Positions 1-9,223 of a stretch of DNA of 64,000 bases are shown here, one piece after another. The DNA lies in NCBI RefSeq assembly GCF_010731295.1, contig NZ_AP022579.1, positions 2,790,001 to 2,854,000 of the forward strand, given 5' to 3'. Position 1 is the stretch's first letter. Every line of letters starts with the position of its first letter. The notes under the pieces are model-generated. The model was not told the DNA's origin. It did no database searches and saw only the letters and a program-made list of their open reading frames with translations. The stretch is from Mycolicibacterium boenickei. Its GTDB lineage: Bacteria; Actinomycetota; Actinomycetes; Mycobacteriales; Mycobacteriaceae. The position numbers and the translations under genes were made by a program.

Positions 1-498
1 CTTGAGATCCAGGAACCGCACCAGCTTGCGGATCAGCTGGCCCAGCTCGACGAACGCGAACAACACCACCAGCGACAGCACCGCCGTCAACGGGTGGTCC
101 CAGAACTTCAGCCGGGGCACACCCATGAAGTCACGGATCTCGTCCTGCCACACATGGAAGTAGACGATCATCAGGACCTGGCCGACGATGCCGACGGCCA
201 GCAGGGACAACCACGCCCACTTCGGCGCCCGCGGGCTGGTTTCCGCCGAACGCATGTAGCGGACCAGCCACACCCCGAACACGCCGAGCCCGTAGCCGGT
301 CGCGCCCGCCGCGCCGCTGACCAGGCCCTGGAACAGCGGGCCGCGGGGCAGCAGCGACGGCGTCAGCGAGAACCAGACGAACACCAGACCCACCGCGGTG
401 CCGAAGAACGTGTAATGACGCGCCCACCAGACAGGTTTGTCCACGTCACCTGACTGGACTTCGGGTGCGTCGGCCTCGGGTTCGGCGGTGTCGGTCAC
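1..498 (-). CDS. Membrane alpha/beta-hydrolase family protein (Rv1069c-like), 3' partial
   Basis: Only the N-terminal 166 residues are visible; the gene runs off the left edge. The GTG start at 498 has an in-frame TGA two codons upstream, so it is the first possible start. An acidic cytoplasmic N-terminus is followed by about four hydrophobic segments (roughly residues 28-45, 52-70, 83-102 and 125-142) containing SLTPSLLPRGP. This matches the N-terminal membrane domain of the Abhydrolase_9 family, whose catalytic domain would lie outside the window. It starts 10 nt after the echA8 stop and is probably co-transcribed with it. The family is membrane-bound; its substrate is unknown. Position next to echA8 is as for Rv1069c in M. 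tuberculosis. Confidence 0.8.
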   Translation of the reverse strand, partial: MTDTAEPEADAPEVQSGDVDKPVWWARHYTFFGTAVGLVFVWFSLTPSLLPRGPLFQGLVSGAAGATGYGLGVFGVWLVRYMRSAETSPRAPKWAWLSLLAVGIVGQVLMIVYFHVWQDEIRDFMGVPRLKFWDHPLTAVLSLVVLFAFVELGQLIRKLVRFLDLK

Positions 499-508
499 CC
501 GTCAGACC

Positions 509-1285
509 TTAGCGATGGGTGAAGTTTGCGGCGCGCTTCTCGGTGAACGCCGCCATGCCTTCCTTCTGGTCGGCGGTGGCGAATGCCGAGTGGAACAGCC
601 GGCGCTCGTAGAGCAGTCCCTCGGCCAGGCTCGACTCGAAGGCGCGGTTGACCGCTTCCTTGGCCATCCGGGAGGCCGACAGCGACATCCCGGCGATGGT
701 CTCGGCCACCGCCAGGGCCTCGTCGATCAGCGAGTCCGCAGGCACCAGGCGGGAAACCAGGCCGGCCCGCTCGGCCTCGACGGCGTCGATGGTGCGGCCG
801 GTCAGGATCAGATCCATCGCCTTGGCCTTGCCGATCGCCCGCGTCAGCCGCTGGCTGCCACCCATGCCCGGCAGCACGCCCAGCTTGATCTCGGGCTGAC
901 CGAACTTCGCCGAATCCGCGGCGATCAGGATGTCGCACATCATCGCCAGCTCGCAGCCGCCGCCGAGTGCGTAACCGGCGACCGCGGCGATGGTCGGGGT
1001 GCGGGTGGCCGCGAACTTCGACCACAGCTCGAAGAAATCGGCCGAGTACACGTCGGCGAAGGACAGATCGGCCATCTCCTTGATGTCCGCGCCCGCGGCG
1101 AAGGCCTTCTCGTTTCCGGTGACGATGATCGCGCCGATGCCGGGATCGTTGTCGAGTTCGGCTGCGGCCGTGGTCACTTCGGTCATGACCTGGCTGTTGA
1201 GCGCGTTCAGCGCCTTGGGCCGGTTCAGTTTGATGGTGGCGACCCGGTCGGTGCGGGTCACCAGGATCGTCTCGAACTCACTCAT
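509..1285 (-). CDS. echA8: Enoyl-CoA hydratase EchA8
   Basis: Crotonase-fold enoyl-CoA hydratase of 258 residues, close to the 257 of Rv1070c; it hydrates trans-2-enoyl-CoA during beta-oxidation in the cytoplasm. Visible features are the N-terminal strand [17 protein letters not shown], the oxyanion-hole segment [24 protein letters not shown], and the catalytic segment [19 protein letters not shown] with both glutamates. The ATG at 1285 is chosen because it overlaps the echA9 stop in an ATGA junction (1282-1285), a sign of translational coupling; a longer open frame upstream lies inside echA9 and has no family similarity. Operon order is echA9-echA8-Rv1069c homologue. Confidence 0.95.
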   Translation of the reverse strand: MSEFETILVTRTDRVATIKLNRPKALNALNSQVMTEVTTAAAELDNDPGIGAIIVTGNEKAFAAGADIKEMADLSFADVYSADFFELWSKFAATRTPTIAAVAGYALGGGCELAMMCDILIAADSAKFGQPEIKLGVLPGMGGSQRLTRAIGKAKAMDLILTGRTIDAVEAERAGLVSRLVPADSLIDEALAVAETIAGMSLSASRMAKEAVNRAFESSLAEGLLYERRLFHSAFATADQKEGMAAFTEKRAANFTHR

Positions 1286-2331
1286 TTGGTCTCCTCCTGG
1301 AAGGTCAGATCGGGTTCTGCCGGAACGAAGTACGCCTCGATGTCGGCCGGGGTGACCGCGGAGAGCGAGGCGGGGGACCACTGCGGGTTGCGGTCCTTGT
1401 CGACGAGCTGGGCCCGGATGCCCTCGACGAAATCGTGGGATTTCACCGATGCGCACGAGGTCCGGTACTCCTGCTGCAGCACGTCTTCCAGTGTGTCCAG
1501 CTTGGCCGCCCGGCGCACCGCTTCCAGCGTGACGGACAGGGCGATGGGGGAGCGGGTGGCGATGAGCTTCGCGGCATCTTGCGCGGCGGAGGCATCGTGG
1601 CCGCCGAGCGCGGCGAGGATGTCGTCGACGGTGTCGCCCGCGTAGCACTCGTCGATCCAGTCGCGCTGTTCGAGCAGTGGGCTGGCGGGCGGATCGATGG
1701 CGTGGGTGGCCAGGGCGTTCTCGACCCCGTCGGCGATGACGGACTCGGTGAACGCGGCCAACTTGTCGTGGGGCACATAGTGATCAGCGAAACCCATGGC
1801 GATCGCGTCGGCCCCGGAGAACGGCGCACCGGTGAGCGCGGCGTGCAATCCCAGTCGGCCGGGCGCCCGCGACAACAGGTAGGTGCCGCCGACATCGGGG
1901 ATGAAGCCGATGCCGACCTCGGGCATCGCCATCTTGGTGGTGTCGGTGGCGATCCGGACGCTGCCGTGCGACGCCACGCCCACGCCACCGCCCATCACGA
2001 TGCCGTCCATCAGCGCCACGTAGGGCTTGGGGTAGCTGCCGATGTAGGCGTTGAGCAGGTATTCGTCGTACCAGAACCGGCGCGCGTCGGCGCCGCCCTC
2101 GCGAGCGCTGTGATACAGCGCGACGACGTCACCGCCCGCGCACAGGCCGCGTTCGCCAGAACCGGTCAGCAGCACGGTGTGAACGGACTCGTCGTTCTCC
2201 CAGGCGTGCAGGGCCTCGGAGATGCCCGCGACCATCGCATCGTTGAGCGAGTTGATCGCCTTGGGCCGGTTCAGCGTGAGGATTCCGACGCCGTTGCGGA
2301 CACTTACTAGGACGTCCTCGTTTTCTGTCAC
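1282..2331 (-). CDS. echA9: Enoyl-CoA hydratase/3-hydroxyisobutyryl-CoA hydrolase family protein EchA9
   Basis: A 349-residue crotonase-family protein, longer than EchA8 and of the length typical of 3-hydroxyisobutyryl-CoA hydrolase (valine breakdown). Recognisable segments are [51 protein letters not shown], and [20 protein letters not shown], in which the Glu and Asp sit where the hydrolases have them. The C-terminal extension (about 240-349) is also hydrolase-like. GTG at 2331 is preferred ([10 protein letters not shown]); a TTG at 2340 would add three residues. It heads an operon with echA8 and is divergent from the Bax-inhibitor-like gene. The exact acyl-CoA substrate is inferred. Confidence 0.88.
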   Translation of the reverse strand: MTENEDVLVSVRNGVGILTLNRPKAINSLNDAMVAGISEALHAWENDESVHTVLLTGSGERGLCAGGDVVALYHSAREGGADARRFWYDEYLLNAYIGSYPKPYVALMDGIVMGGGVGVASHGSVRIATDTTKMAMPEVGIGFIPDVGGTYLLSRAPGRLGLHAALTGAPFSGADAIAMGFADHYVPHDKLAAFTESVIADGVENALATHAIDPPASPLLEQRDWIDECYAGDTVDDILAALGGHDASAAQDAAKLIATRSPIALSVTLEAVRRAAKLDTLEDVLQQEYRTSCASVKSHDFVEGIRAQLVDKDRNPQWSPASLSAVTPADIEAYFVPAEPDLTFQEETK

Positions 2332-2505
2332 GAGTTGCAATCTAGTTCGGGCACCCAGGGAGCGTGCGCTACGGGTAGGGTTTGCCTCAAGATCAAACCT
2401 GGCAGTTTCCTGGGAGTCATTTCGCCTCCACGGGAACCCGCCCGGAACATTGATCGTTGAGCTAGTAGTTCGTTACCGAACATCTCATAGGAGAGGAACC
2501 CGACG

Positions 2506-3354
2506 GTGCGCGAAACCAGCAACCCGGTATTCCGCAGCCTGCCGAAGACGCAGGGCGGATACGCACAATTCGGTACCGGAGCCGCAGGCTTCGGTGCACA
2601 GCAGGTGCATGCGCAGCCCTACGCGCAGGAGTACCTGGAGCAGCCGCAGACCGGCGTCTCCCGGCCGCTGACCATCGATGACGTCGTCACCAAGACCGGC
2701 ATCACGCTGGCCGTCGTCTCGGCCGTCGCTGTCGTGTCCTACTTCCTCGTGGCCGGAAACACGGCCCTGATGATGCCGTTCACCCTCATCGGCGGCCTCG
2801 GCGGCCTGGTGATGGTGCTGATCGCGACCTTTGGCCGCAAGCAGGACAACCCGGCCATCGTGCTGACCTACGCGGCGCTCGAAGGCCTGTTCCTCGGCGC
2901 AGCGTCGTTCCTGTTCGCCAACCTGGTGTCCAGCGGTGGGCCCACCATGATCTTCCAGGCCGTGGTGGCCTCGATCGGTGTGTTCATCGGCATGCTCGTG
3001 GTCTACAAGACCGGCGCCATCCGTGTGACGCCCAAGTTCACCCGGATGATCGTCGCCGCGATGTTCGGCGTACTCGCGTTGGTTCTGGTGAACTTCGTGC
3101 TCGCGATGTTCGGTGTCGGCGGCGGTGAGGGCCTGGGCCTGCGTTCCGGCGGCGGCCTGTCCATCGCGTTCTCGCTGTTCGTCATCGCCCTGGCGGCGTT
3201 CAGCTTCCTGATCGACTTCGACGCGGCCGACCAGATGATCCGCGCCGGTGCTCCGGAGAAGGCGGCGTGGGGCATCGCCCTTGGCCTGACCGTGACCCTG
3301 GTCTGGCTGTACATCGAGATCCTCCGGTTGCTGTCGTACTTCAACAACGATTAG
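2506..3354 (+). CDS. Bax inhibitor-1/YccA family membrane protein (Rv1072-like)
   Basis: Integral membrane protein of 282 residues. A Pro/Gln/Gly-rich cytoplasmic N-terminus (1-60) precedes about seven hydrophobic helices (from about 68 to the C-terminus). The segment YAALEGLFLGAASFLF is characteristic of this actinobacterial branch (Bax1-I family), as is the Asp-containing last hydrophobic part around FLIDFDAADQMI. The GTG start at 2506 has the ribosome-binding site AGGAGAGG at 2489-2496. A strong intrinsic terminator follows at once. Some relatives act as pH-gated calcium channels; the function in mycobacteria is unknown. Position and length match Rv1072. Confidence 0.88.
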   Translation: MRETSNPVFRSLPKTQGGYAQFGTGAAGFGAQQVHAQPYAQEYLEQPQTGVSRPLTIDDVVTKTGITLAVVSAVAVVSYFLVAGNTALMMPFTLIGGLGGLVMVLIATFGRKQDNPAIVLTYAALEGLFLGAASFLFANLVSSGGPTMIFQAVVASIGVFIGMLVVYKTGAIRVTPKFTRMIVAAMFGVLALVLVNFVLAMFGVGGGEGLGLRSGGGLSIAFSLFVIALAAFSFLIDFDAADQMIRAGAPEKAAWGIALGLTVTLVWLYIEILRLLSYFNND

Positions 3355-3367
3355 CAACCCTGCCCCG

Positions 3368-3402
3368 AGAAAGGCGTCCGCGATTGCGGGCGCCTTTTTC
3401 TT
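3368..3402 (+). terminator. Rho-independent terminator after the Bax-inhibitor-like gene
   Basis: A GC-rich hairpin with AAAGGCG/CGCCTTT ends and CCGC/GCGG inner pairs closes on a GATT loop and is followed by TTTTTCTTTT. It lies 14 nt after the stop codon. This is one of few textbook intrinsic terminators in the window. Confidence 0.85.
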
Positions 3403-3425
3403 TTGGGTTTCGCGTTGGGCGGGCG

Positions 3426-3470
3426 GCGAGTCTGCGCTGAGGGCCGCGAGCCTGCGCTGAGGGACGCGAA
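3426..3470 (+). repeat. Two tandem 20-bp repeats with a partial third copy
   Basis: GCGAGTCTGCGCTGAGGGCC (3426-3445) is followed directly by GCGAGCCTGCGCTGAGGGAC (3446-3465) and then by GCGAA. A related stretch (TGCTGAGGGCAACGAGTCTGCG) covers the stop codon of the next gene at about 4257-4278 and leads into the inverted repeat there. The gene at 3509-4261 is therefore bracketed by members of one repeat family. Confidence 0.8.
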
Positions 3471-3508
3471 ATCGCGCCAACTTCCGCGCCGTCCTGCCCG
3501 ACGTCTAT

Positions 3509-4261
3509 GTGGCCCTGGATTTCAGCCCGGGCCTGGTTGACCGGGCCAGGGCAGCGTGGCTGTGGTCGCACCGCCAGGGGGTGCTGGCGGGTATCACCGC
3601 GGCGGCGCTGCACGGAGCCAAATGGGTGGACGAGTGTGCTCCGATCCAGTTGATCTGGACCAACGCCAGGAGCCCCCGTGGTGTGCGGACGTCCGCAATG
3701 AACTTGCCGCCGAACGAGACCGGACAGGCCTGCGAGTTGCCGGTGACAACGCCGGCGCGGACTGCGTTCGACATCGGCCGCACCCCTGGCATCGGTCGTG
3801 CGGTGGCGCGGCTCGACTCCCTCGCCAGGGCAACGGATTTGAAGGCTCGCGATGTCGAAGAAGTGGCCGCGCAGCACCGCGGAGCCCGCGGACTGCGCCA
3901 ACTGGAGCGAGTGCTGCCGATGGTCGATGCCGGGTCGCAATCCCCGAAGGAAACCTGGCTGCGCCTGCTCCTGATCAACGACGGGCTACCGCGTCCGCAG
4001 ACGCAGATCCCGGTGGTGGGGGCGAAGGGTTGTCCGTTCGCCTACCTAGACCTGGGTTGGCCCCAATGGATGGTCGCGGTGGAGTACGACGGCGACCAAC
4101 ATCGCAGTGACCGTGCGCAATACGTCAAGGACATCCGCCGAACAGCCGAGCTGGAGCGGATGGGCTGGATCATCGTCAGGGTGGTGGCCGAGGACCGGCC
4201 GGCGGAGGTCCTGCGAAGAGTTCGCGCAGCAATTGCCAGCAGACAATCGACGCTGTGCTGA
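3509..4261 (+). CDS. AbiEi/DUF559-like protein with Vsr-type nuclease fold, N-terminally truncated
   Basis: A 250-residue protein of the mycobacterial DUF559/type IV toxin AbiEi-like class. The N-terminal part carries AAWLWSHRQGVLAGITAAAL and GAKWVDE, typical of this family. The C-terminal part (about 165-245) looks like a Vsr/PD-(D/E)XK nuclease: an Asp in LDLGWPQW, then VAVEYDGDQH, then RRTAELERMGWIIVRV. Family-like sequence (RANFRAVLPDVYVALD) continues upstream of the GTG at 3509 but has no start codon before an in-frame TGA at 3458-3460. Relatives have a further 25-30 residues of winged-helix sequence here, so the gene is probably 5'-truncated, plausibly at the adjacent 20-bp repeats. It sits where Rv1073 does. 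Nuclease or toxin activity is unproven. Confidence 0.65.
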   Translation: MALDFSPGLVDRARAAWLWSHRQGVLAGITAAALHGAKWVDECAPIQLIWTNARSPRGVRTSAMNLPPNETGQACELPVTTPARTAFDIGRTPGIGRAVARLDSLARATDLKARDVEEVAAQHRGARGLRQLERVLPMVDAGSQSPKETWLRLLLINDGLPRPQTQIPVVGAKGCPFAYLDLGWPQWMVAVEYDGDQHRSDRAQYVKDIRRTAELERMGWIIVRVVAEDRPAEVLRRVRAAIASRQSTLC

Positions 4262-4267
4262 GGGCAA

Positions 4268-4322
4268 CGAGTCTGCGTACAGATCGCGAAAACGCGTGAA
4301 TCGCGATCTGTACGCAGACTCG
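4268..4322. terminator. Perfect 21-bp inverted repeat between convergent genes
   Basis: CGAGTCTGCGTACAGATCGCG (4268-4288) pairs perfectly with 4302-4322 across a 13-nt loop. It lies between the AbiEi-like gene and the convergent fadA3. There is no long U tract, so it resembles the mycobacterial intergenic stem-loop elements thought to act as bidirectional terminators or 3'-end stabilisers rather than a classical terminator. Confidence 0.75.
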
Positions 4323-4333
4323 GCAAAAGCCAA

Positions 4334-5551
4334 TTAGCTCAGGCGCTCCACAACCATCGCCATACCCTGGCCGCCACCGACACACATCGACTCGATGCCG
4401 AAGGTCTTGTCGTAGGTGGAGAGGTTGTTCAGCAGCGTGGCGGTGATGCGGGCACCGGTCATGCCGAACGGGTGGCCCAGGGCGATCGCGCCGCCGGACA
4501 CGTTCAGCTTGTCCTCGTCGATGCCGAGTTCCCGAGCCGAGCCGAGCACCTGCACCGCGAATGCCTCGTTGATCTCGACCAGATCGATATCGGAGATCTT
4601 CTTGCCTGCCTTGGCGAGCGCCTTCTTGATGGCCTCGATCGGGCCCAGGCCCATGATCTCCGGCGACAGGCCGGACACCCCGGTGGACACGATGCGGGCC
4701 AGCGGGGTCAGCCCCAGTTCCTTGGCCTTGGTGTCGCTCATGATGACGACGGCGGCGGCGCCGTCGTTCAGCGGACACGCGTTACCCGCGGTGATGGTGC
4801 CGTTGGGCCGGAACACCGGCTTGAGCTGGCTGATCTTCTCGTAGGTGGTGCCGGCGCGCGGGCCGTCATCGGTGGAGACCACGGTGCCGTCGGGCAGCGT
4901 CACGGGAACGATCTCGCGCTCGAAGAAGCCGTTCTTGATGGCCTCCTCCGCACGGTTCTGCGACCGCACGCCCCAGTGATCCTGGTCCTCCCGGCTGATA
5001 CCGGTGTAGGTGGCGACGTTCTCGGCGGTCTGACCCATGGCGATGTAGACGTCCGGGATGAGGCCGTCCTCGCGCGGGTCGTGCCACTTGATGTCGCCCT
5101 CGGCCTGCGTGATCGTGCGGGCCTGCGCCTCTTCGAACAGCGCGTTCTTCGAGTTCGGTGCACCGTCGGCGGCGCCGACGCCGAAGCGCGACACAGTCTC
5201 GACGCCCGCGGAGATGAACACGTCACCCTCGCCGGCCTTGATGGCGTGGAAGGCCATCCGAGTGGTCTGCAGCGACGACGAGCAGTACCGGTTCACGGTG
5301 GTGCCGGGCAGGAAGTCGTAGCCGAGTTCGACGGCCACGGCACGGGCGATGTTGTAGCCGGCCTCACCGGCGGGCTGGGCGCAGCCCATCATCAGGTCGT
5401 CGATGTCCTTGGGATCCAGCGACGGCACCTTGTCCAACACGGCGCGCACCATCTGCGCGGCCAGGTCGTCGGGACGCATGGTGGCCAGTGAGCCCTTGAC
5501 GGCCCGGCCGATCGGCGAGCGGGCGGTGGCAACGATGACGGCTTCAGGCAT
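4334..5551 (-). CDS. fadA3: Acetyl-CoA acetyltransferase (thiolase) FadA3
   Basis: Thiolase of 405 residues, the same length as Rv1074c; it catalyses the reversible thiolytic cleavage of 3-oxoacyl-CoA. Active-site elements are visible: the nucleophilic Cys in VNRYCSSSLQT (about 92), NEAFA, GGAIALGHPFGMTGAR with the catalytic His, and the C-terminal CVGGGQGMAM holding the second Cys. The ATG at 5551 (MPEAVIVATARSPIG) is chosen since the 36 residues encoded upstream in the same frame have no family counterpart. It is convergent with the AbiEi-like gene, from which the inverted repeat separates it. Confidence 0.95.
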   Translation of the reverse strand: MPEAVIVATARSPIGRAVKGSLATMRPDDLAAQMVRAVLDKVPSLDPKDIDDLMMGCAQPAGEAGYNIARAVAVELGYDFLPGTTVNRYCSSSLQTTRMAFHAIKAGEGDVFISAGVETVSRFGVGAADGAPNSKNALFEEAQARTITQAEGDIKWHDPREDGLIPDVYIAMGQTAENVATYTGISREDQDHWGVRSQNRAEEAIKNGFFEREIVPVTLPDGTVVSTDDGPRAGTTYEKISQLKPVFRPNGTITAGNACPLNDGAAAVVIMSDTKAKELGLTPLARIVSTGVSGLSPEIMGLGPIEAIKKALAKAGKKISDIDLVEINEAFAVQVLGSARELGIDEDKLNVSGGAIALGHPFGMTGARITATLLNNLSTYDKTFGIESMCVGGGQGMAMVVERLS

Positions 5552-5594
5552 GACGGCTCCTGCTGATCGAATGGCTTGAAAACTCAGGTTGAAA

Positions 5595-6569
5595 CTAGCC
5601 CGCGTGCACCACGATGGGTGCGGGCACCCCGGTGGAGCGGCGCCACAGCCTGCTGACACCGCCCAGACGGGTCAGCAGTGTGCTGGTGTCGGCGGCCCCG
5701 GATTCCAGCGCCGCGTCCCCGTCCCATTCGCCGAGCGCGGTGCACAGCGCGGGCAGCAACTGCTTGGCCGCCAGCGCGTAGCCGGCCGCCGACGGATGGA
5801 ACATGTCCTCGGAGAACAGCAGGTCAGGGGCCTTGTGAAAGTCCCGGGCCAGCAGATCCGAGAACGGCACGGGTATGCCTCCGGCCGCGCGAACGGCACC
5901 GGCCTGGGCGCGGGCCAGGCGCAGGCCGAGGTTGCGTGCGACGGTGCGCAACGGCTGGGGGATGGCGGTGATCACGCCGAAGTCGGGGCAGGTGCCGACC
6001 ACGACGACGGCGCCCGCCGAGCGCAGCCGACGCACCGCGTCGCCGACGCGGCGGGCCGACGGGCCGATGCCGTTGGGCTTGGTGATGTCGTTGGCGCCGA
6101 TCATGATCACGGCCGCATCCGGCGGTGGGCCCGCCACGAACATGGCATCGATCTGACCGGACAGGCCCTTGGAGGTGGCACCCACAATCGCCTTGGTGCT
6201 CAAGCGGACTCGCTTGTCGAACTGCTCGGCCACGCCCCTGGCGATCAGGACTCCCGGTACCTCGTCGGGCACACGGCAGCCGTATCCGGTGGCCGTGGAG
6301 TCGCCGAAGATCATCAGGTGGATGTCGAACGGGACGCCGCGTTCCCACTTCTCGACGGGCCCGCCGCCGGGGAGATACACCCCGTCAGCACGGGGCGGGA
6401 TGTCCCAGGACTTGGGAATGACCTGCCTGGCCTTGTTCGCCTGCCCGCTCAGCAGGTTGCGCGCTCCGAGGTAGACCGATCCCGTAGACGCCAGCGTCGC
6501 CGCAGCGGCGAGGGCGATGGTCGACCGGCGCGGGACGCGCACGTGAGGAGCACTTCGGCTGGAACCCAC
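5595..6569 (-). CDS. SGNH/GDSL-type esterase (Rv1075c-like)
   Basis: A 324-residue SGNH hydrolase with an N-terminal anchor or signal sequence (basic RVPRRS, then a hydrophobic stretch around 17-36). Block I is LMIFGDSTATGYG with the catalytic Ser, the Gly block is KAIVGATSKG, block III is VIMIGANDI with Asn, and block V is SEDMFHPSAAGYA with the Asp and His. Rv1075c is a characterised GDSL lipase/esterase with the same arrangement. The GTG start at 6569 lies in the divergent intergenic region facing lipU. The protein is probably cell-envelope located; its natural substrate is unknown. Confidence 0.88.
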   Translation of the reverse strand: MGSSRSAPHVRVPRRSTIALAAAATLASTGSVYLGARNLLSGQANKARQVIPKSWDIPPRADGVYLPGGGPVEKWERGVPFDIHLMIFGDSTATGYGCRVPDEVPGVLIARGVAEQFDKRVRLSTKAIVGATSKGLSGQIDAMFVAGPPPDAAVIMIGANDITKPNGIGPSARRVGDAVRRLRSAGAVVVVGTCPDFGVITAIPQPLRTVARNLGLRLARAQAGAVRAAGGIPVPFSDLLARDFHKAPDLLFSEDMFHPSAAGYALAAKQLLPALCTALGEWDGDAALESGAADTSTLLTRLGGVSRLWRRSTGVPAPIVVHAG

Positions 6570-6761
6570 GAGATCAGTCTAAGTGGATCAGACGGGTTGT
6601 CAGCGTGGCGGCGCAGCGTGGCGATCACGGTGCTGTATCAAGTCCGGTATCAATTCAGTTTATTTGACTGTTGAACTGTTTACGGATGTCAAGCTAAGTT
6701 ACCCGGGTTGTCTGAGTGACGAAGCTCACCTAGCACTACAAAGACGTAGGAAGTGGTGACG

Positions 6762-7799
6762 ATGACTGCACCGAGCAAGGTATCCAGGTCGCATCATGCT
6801 GGCGTAATCCCAGCTAGGGCCTACCGCGGGCGTCGGTTTCCGGTCAGTGACGGCGCACCCGTCGAGGTGGTCGAGGACGGGCCGAGTCTGGCGGGCCGAT
6901 TGGTTTCGCTGGCGGCGATGCTGACAATCAAGCCGACCTTGGCAATTGGTAGCCATGTACCGCATCTGCCGTGGCCGTTCGGGCTGGTCAATTTCGCCGC
7001 TCGGCTGATCCGCCCGGCACCCGGGACCATCAAGGCCACCATCGCGCTGCCCCACTGCAACGCACAGCTCGTGCGGGCCGACGGCGTCCTTCCCGCCGAC
7101 GGGAAACGCAGCGTCATCCTGTACCTGCACGGCGGTGCGTTCCTGGCCTGCGGGGCCAACACACACTCCGGGATCGTCACGGCGCTGTCCGAATACGCCG
7201 ACAGCCCGGTGCTCGTGGTCGATTACCGGATGGTGCCCAAGCACTCGGTGGGCACCGCGATCGACGACTGTTACGACGCCTACCGCTGGCTACGGCTGAC
7301 CGGCTACCAGCCGGACCAGATCGTCCTGGCCGGCGACTCGGCGGGCGGCTACCTGTCGCTGGCACTGGCCGAGCGCCTGGTCGACGAGGGCGAGATGCCC
7401 GCCGCGTTGGTGACGATGTCGCCGCTGTTCGAGATCGACAACGAGTCCCGGGCCAACCACCCGAACATGCACACCGACGCGATGTTCCCGCCCAAGGCGT
7501 TCGATGCCCTCGTCGAGCTCATCGAGCGTGCGGCCGCCCGCAAGGGCGAAGACGTCTACGAGCCCCTCGACCACATCGAGTCCGGTCTGCCGCGCACGCT
7601 GATCCACGCGTCGGGCTCGGAGGTTCTGCTCAGCGATGCGCGTAAAGCCGCGCACATGCTGGCGGCCGCCGGGGTTCCCGTCGAGCTCCGGATCTGGCCC
7701 GGTCAGATGCACGTATTCCAGCTCGCGTCACCGATGGTGTCCGAAGCGAAGCGCTCGTTGCGGCAGATCGGTGAGTACATTCGCGAGGCCACCTGGTGA
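6762..7799 (+). CDS. lipU: Hormone-sensitive-lipase family esterase LipU
   Basis: An alpha/beta-hydrolase of 345 residues from the HSL (Lip family IV) group. The oxyanion motif ILYLHGGAFL and the nucleophile elbow VLAGDSAGGYLSLA are plain; the acid is likely the Glu/Asp near SEVLLSD and the His is in GQMHVFQ. The ATG at 6762 is chosen because AGGAAG at 6748-6753 is placed well for it; a GTG at 6753 would overlap that site. The gene is in the position of Rv1076. It probably hydrolyses short- to medium-chain esters. Confidence 0.9.
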   Translation: MTAPSKVSRSHHAGVIPARAYRGRRFPVSDGAPVEVVEDGPSLAGRLVSLAAMLTIKPTLAIGSHVPHLPWPFGLVNFAARLIRPAPGTIKATIALPHCNAQLVRADGVLPADGKRSVILYLHGGAFLACGANTHSGIVTALSEYADSPVLVVDYRMVPKHSVGTAIDDCYDAYRWLRLTGYQPDQIVLAGDSAGGYLSLALAERLVDEGEMPAALVTMSPLFEIDNESRANHPNMHTDAMFPPKAFDALVELIERAAARKGEDVYEPLDHIESGLPRTLIHASGSEVLLSDARKAAHMLAAAGVPVELRIWPGQMHVFQLASPMVSEAKRSLRQIGEYIREATW

Positions 7800-7828
7800 G
7801 CTTTCGGCGGGCCTGAGACCATTGACGT

Positions 7829-9223
7829 ATGCGCATCGCCAGGCACATCAGTGAGCTCATCGGCAATACCCCGCTGGTACAGCTGAACTCAGTTGTCCCC
7901 GAAGGGTCCGGCAGGGTCCTGGCCAAGATCGAGTACCTGAACCCCGGCGGCAGCGCCAAGGACCGCATCGCGGCCAAGATGATCGACGCCGCCGAGGCCA
8001 GCGGTGAACTCAAGCCCGGCGGCACCATCGTCGAACCGACGTCCGGCAACACCGGCGTCGGCCTGGCTCTGGTCGCTCAGACGCGCGGTTACAAGTGCAT
8101 CTTCGTCTGCCCCGACAAGGTCAGCGAGGACAAGCAGAATGTGTTGCGTGCCTACGGTGCCGAGGTCGTGGTGTGCCCGACGGCAGTGCCGCCGGACCAC
8201 CCGGACAGCTACTACAGCGTCTCCAACCGCCTCGTCGAGGAGATCGACGGCGCCTGGAAGCCGGATCAGTACTCCAACCCGATGGGGCCGGAGAGCCACT
8301 ACGAGACCACGGGCCCCGAGATCTGGGCGGACACCGAGGGGACGGTGACGCACTTCGTTGCCGGCGTGGGCACCGGCGGCACCATCACCGGCACCGGCCG
8401 TTACCTCAAAGAGGTGTCGGACGGGAAGGTGAAGATCATCGGCGCCGACCCGGAAGGCTCGGTGTACTCCGGCGGGACCGGCCGCCCCTACCTGGTGGAA
8501 GGCGTCGGCGAGGACTTCTGGCCGTCGGCCTACGACCCGTCGGTTCCCGACGAGATCATCGCCGTCTCCGACGCCGATTCGTTCGACATGACCCGGCGGC
8601 TGGCGCGCGAGGAGGCGCTGCTGGTCGGTGGATCCTGCGGCATGGCGGTGGTGGCCGCGCTCGAGGTCGCCCAGAAGGCCGGCCCGGATTCGGTCGTCGT
8701 GGTGTTGTTGCCCGACGGCGGGCGCGGTTATCTCTCAAAGATTTTCAACGACGCATGGATGTCGTCCTACGGATTCCTGCGCAACCGGCTCGACGGGTCG
8801 ATCGAGCAGTCGACCGTCGGCGACGTGATGCGCGGCAAGTCCGGCGCGCTGCCCGACCTGGTGCACACCCACCCGTCGGAGACGGTGCGCGACGCGATCG
8901 GCATCCTCCGCGAATACGGCGTGTCCCAGATGCCGGTGGTCGGGGCCGAGCCTCCGGTGATGGCGGGCGAGGTCGCGGGCAGCGTGTCCGAGCGCGAACT
9001 GCTGTCCGCGGTCTTCGAGGGCCGGGCAAAGCTGGCCGATGCGGTCGCCGACCACATGAGCCCGCCGTTGCCGCTGATCGGTGCTGGGGAACTGGTCTCC
9101 ACGGCGGCCAAGACGCTGCGGGAGTCCGACGCGGTGATGGTTGTCGAGGACGGCAAGCCCGTCGGCGTTCTCACCCGTCACGACCTGCTCGGCTTCCTGT
9201 CCGAGGGCGGCGTCCGGCACTAG
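7829..9223 (+). CDS. cbs: Cystathionine beta-synthase
   Basis: PLP enzyme of 464 residues, the same length as Rv1077; it condenses serine and homocysteine to cystathionine (reverse transsulfuration). The PLP lysine is in LNPGGSAKDRIA, the substrate loop in EPTSGNTGVGLA, and the phosphate-binding glycines in GVGTGGTITGTG. Two CBS domains fill about 335-464 (STVGDVMRG... and LADAVADHMSP...), as in AdoMet-responsive enzymes; there is no N-terminal haem domain. metB lies 2.2 kb downstream on the same strand, so both transsulfuration steps are encoded near each other. Confidence 0.95.
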   Translation: MRIARHISELIGNTPLVQLNSVVPEGSGRVLAKIEYLNPGGSAKDRIAAKMIDAAEASGELKPGGTIVEPTSGNTGVGLALVAQTRGYKCIFVCPDKVSEDKQNVLRAYGAEVVVCPTAVPPDHPDSYYSVSNRLVEEIDGAWKPDQYSNPMGPESHYETTGPEIWADTEGTVTHFVAGVGTGGTITGTGRYLKEVSDGKVKIIGADPEGSVYSGGTGRPYLVEGVGEDFWPSAYDPSVPDEIIAVSDADSFDMTRRLAREEALLVGGSCGMAVVAALEVAQKAGPDSVVVVLLPDGGRGYLSKIFNDAWMSSYGFLRNRLDGSIEQSTVGDVMRGKSGALPDLVHTHPSETVRDAIGILREYGVSQMPVVGAEPPVMAGEVAGSVSERELLSAVFEGRAKLADAVADHMSPPLPLIGAGELVSTAAKTLRESDAVMVVEDGKPVGVLTRHDLLGFLSEGGVRH

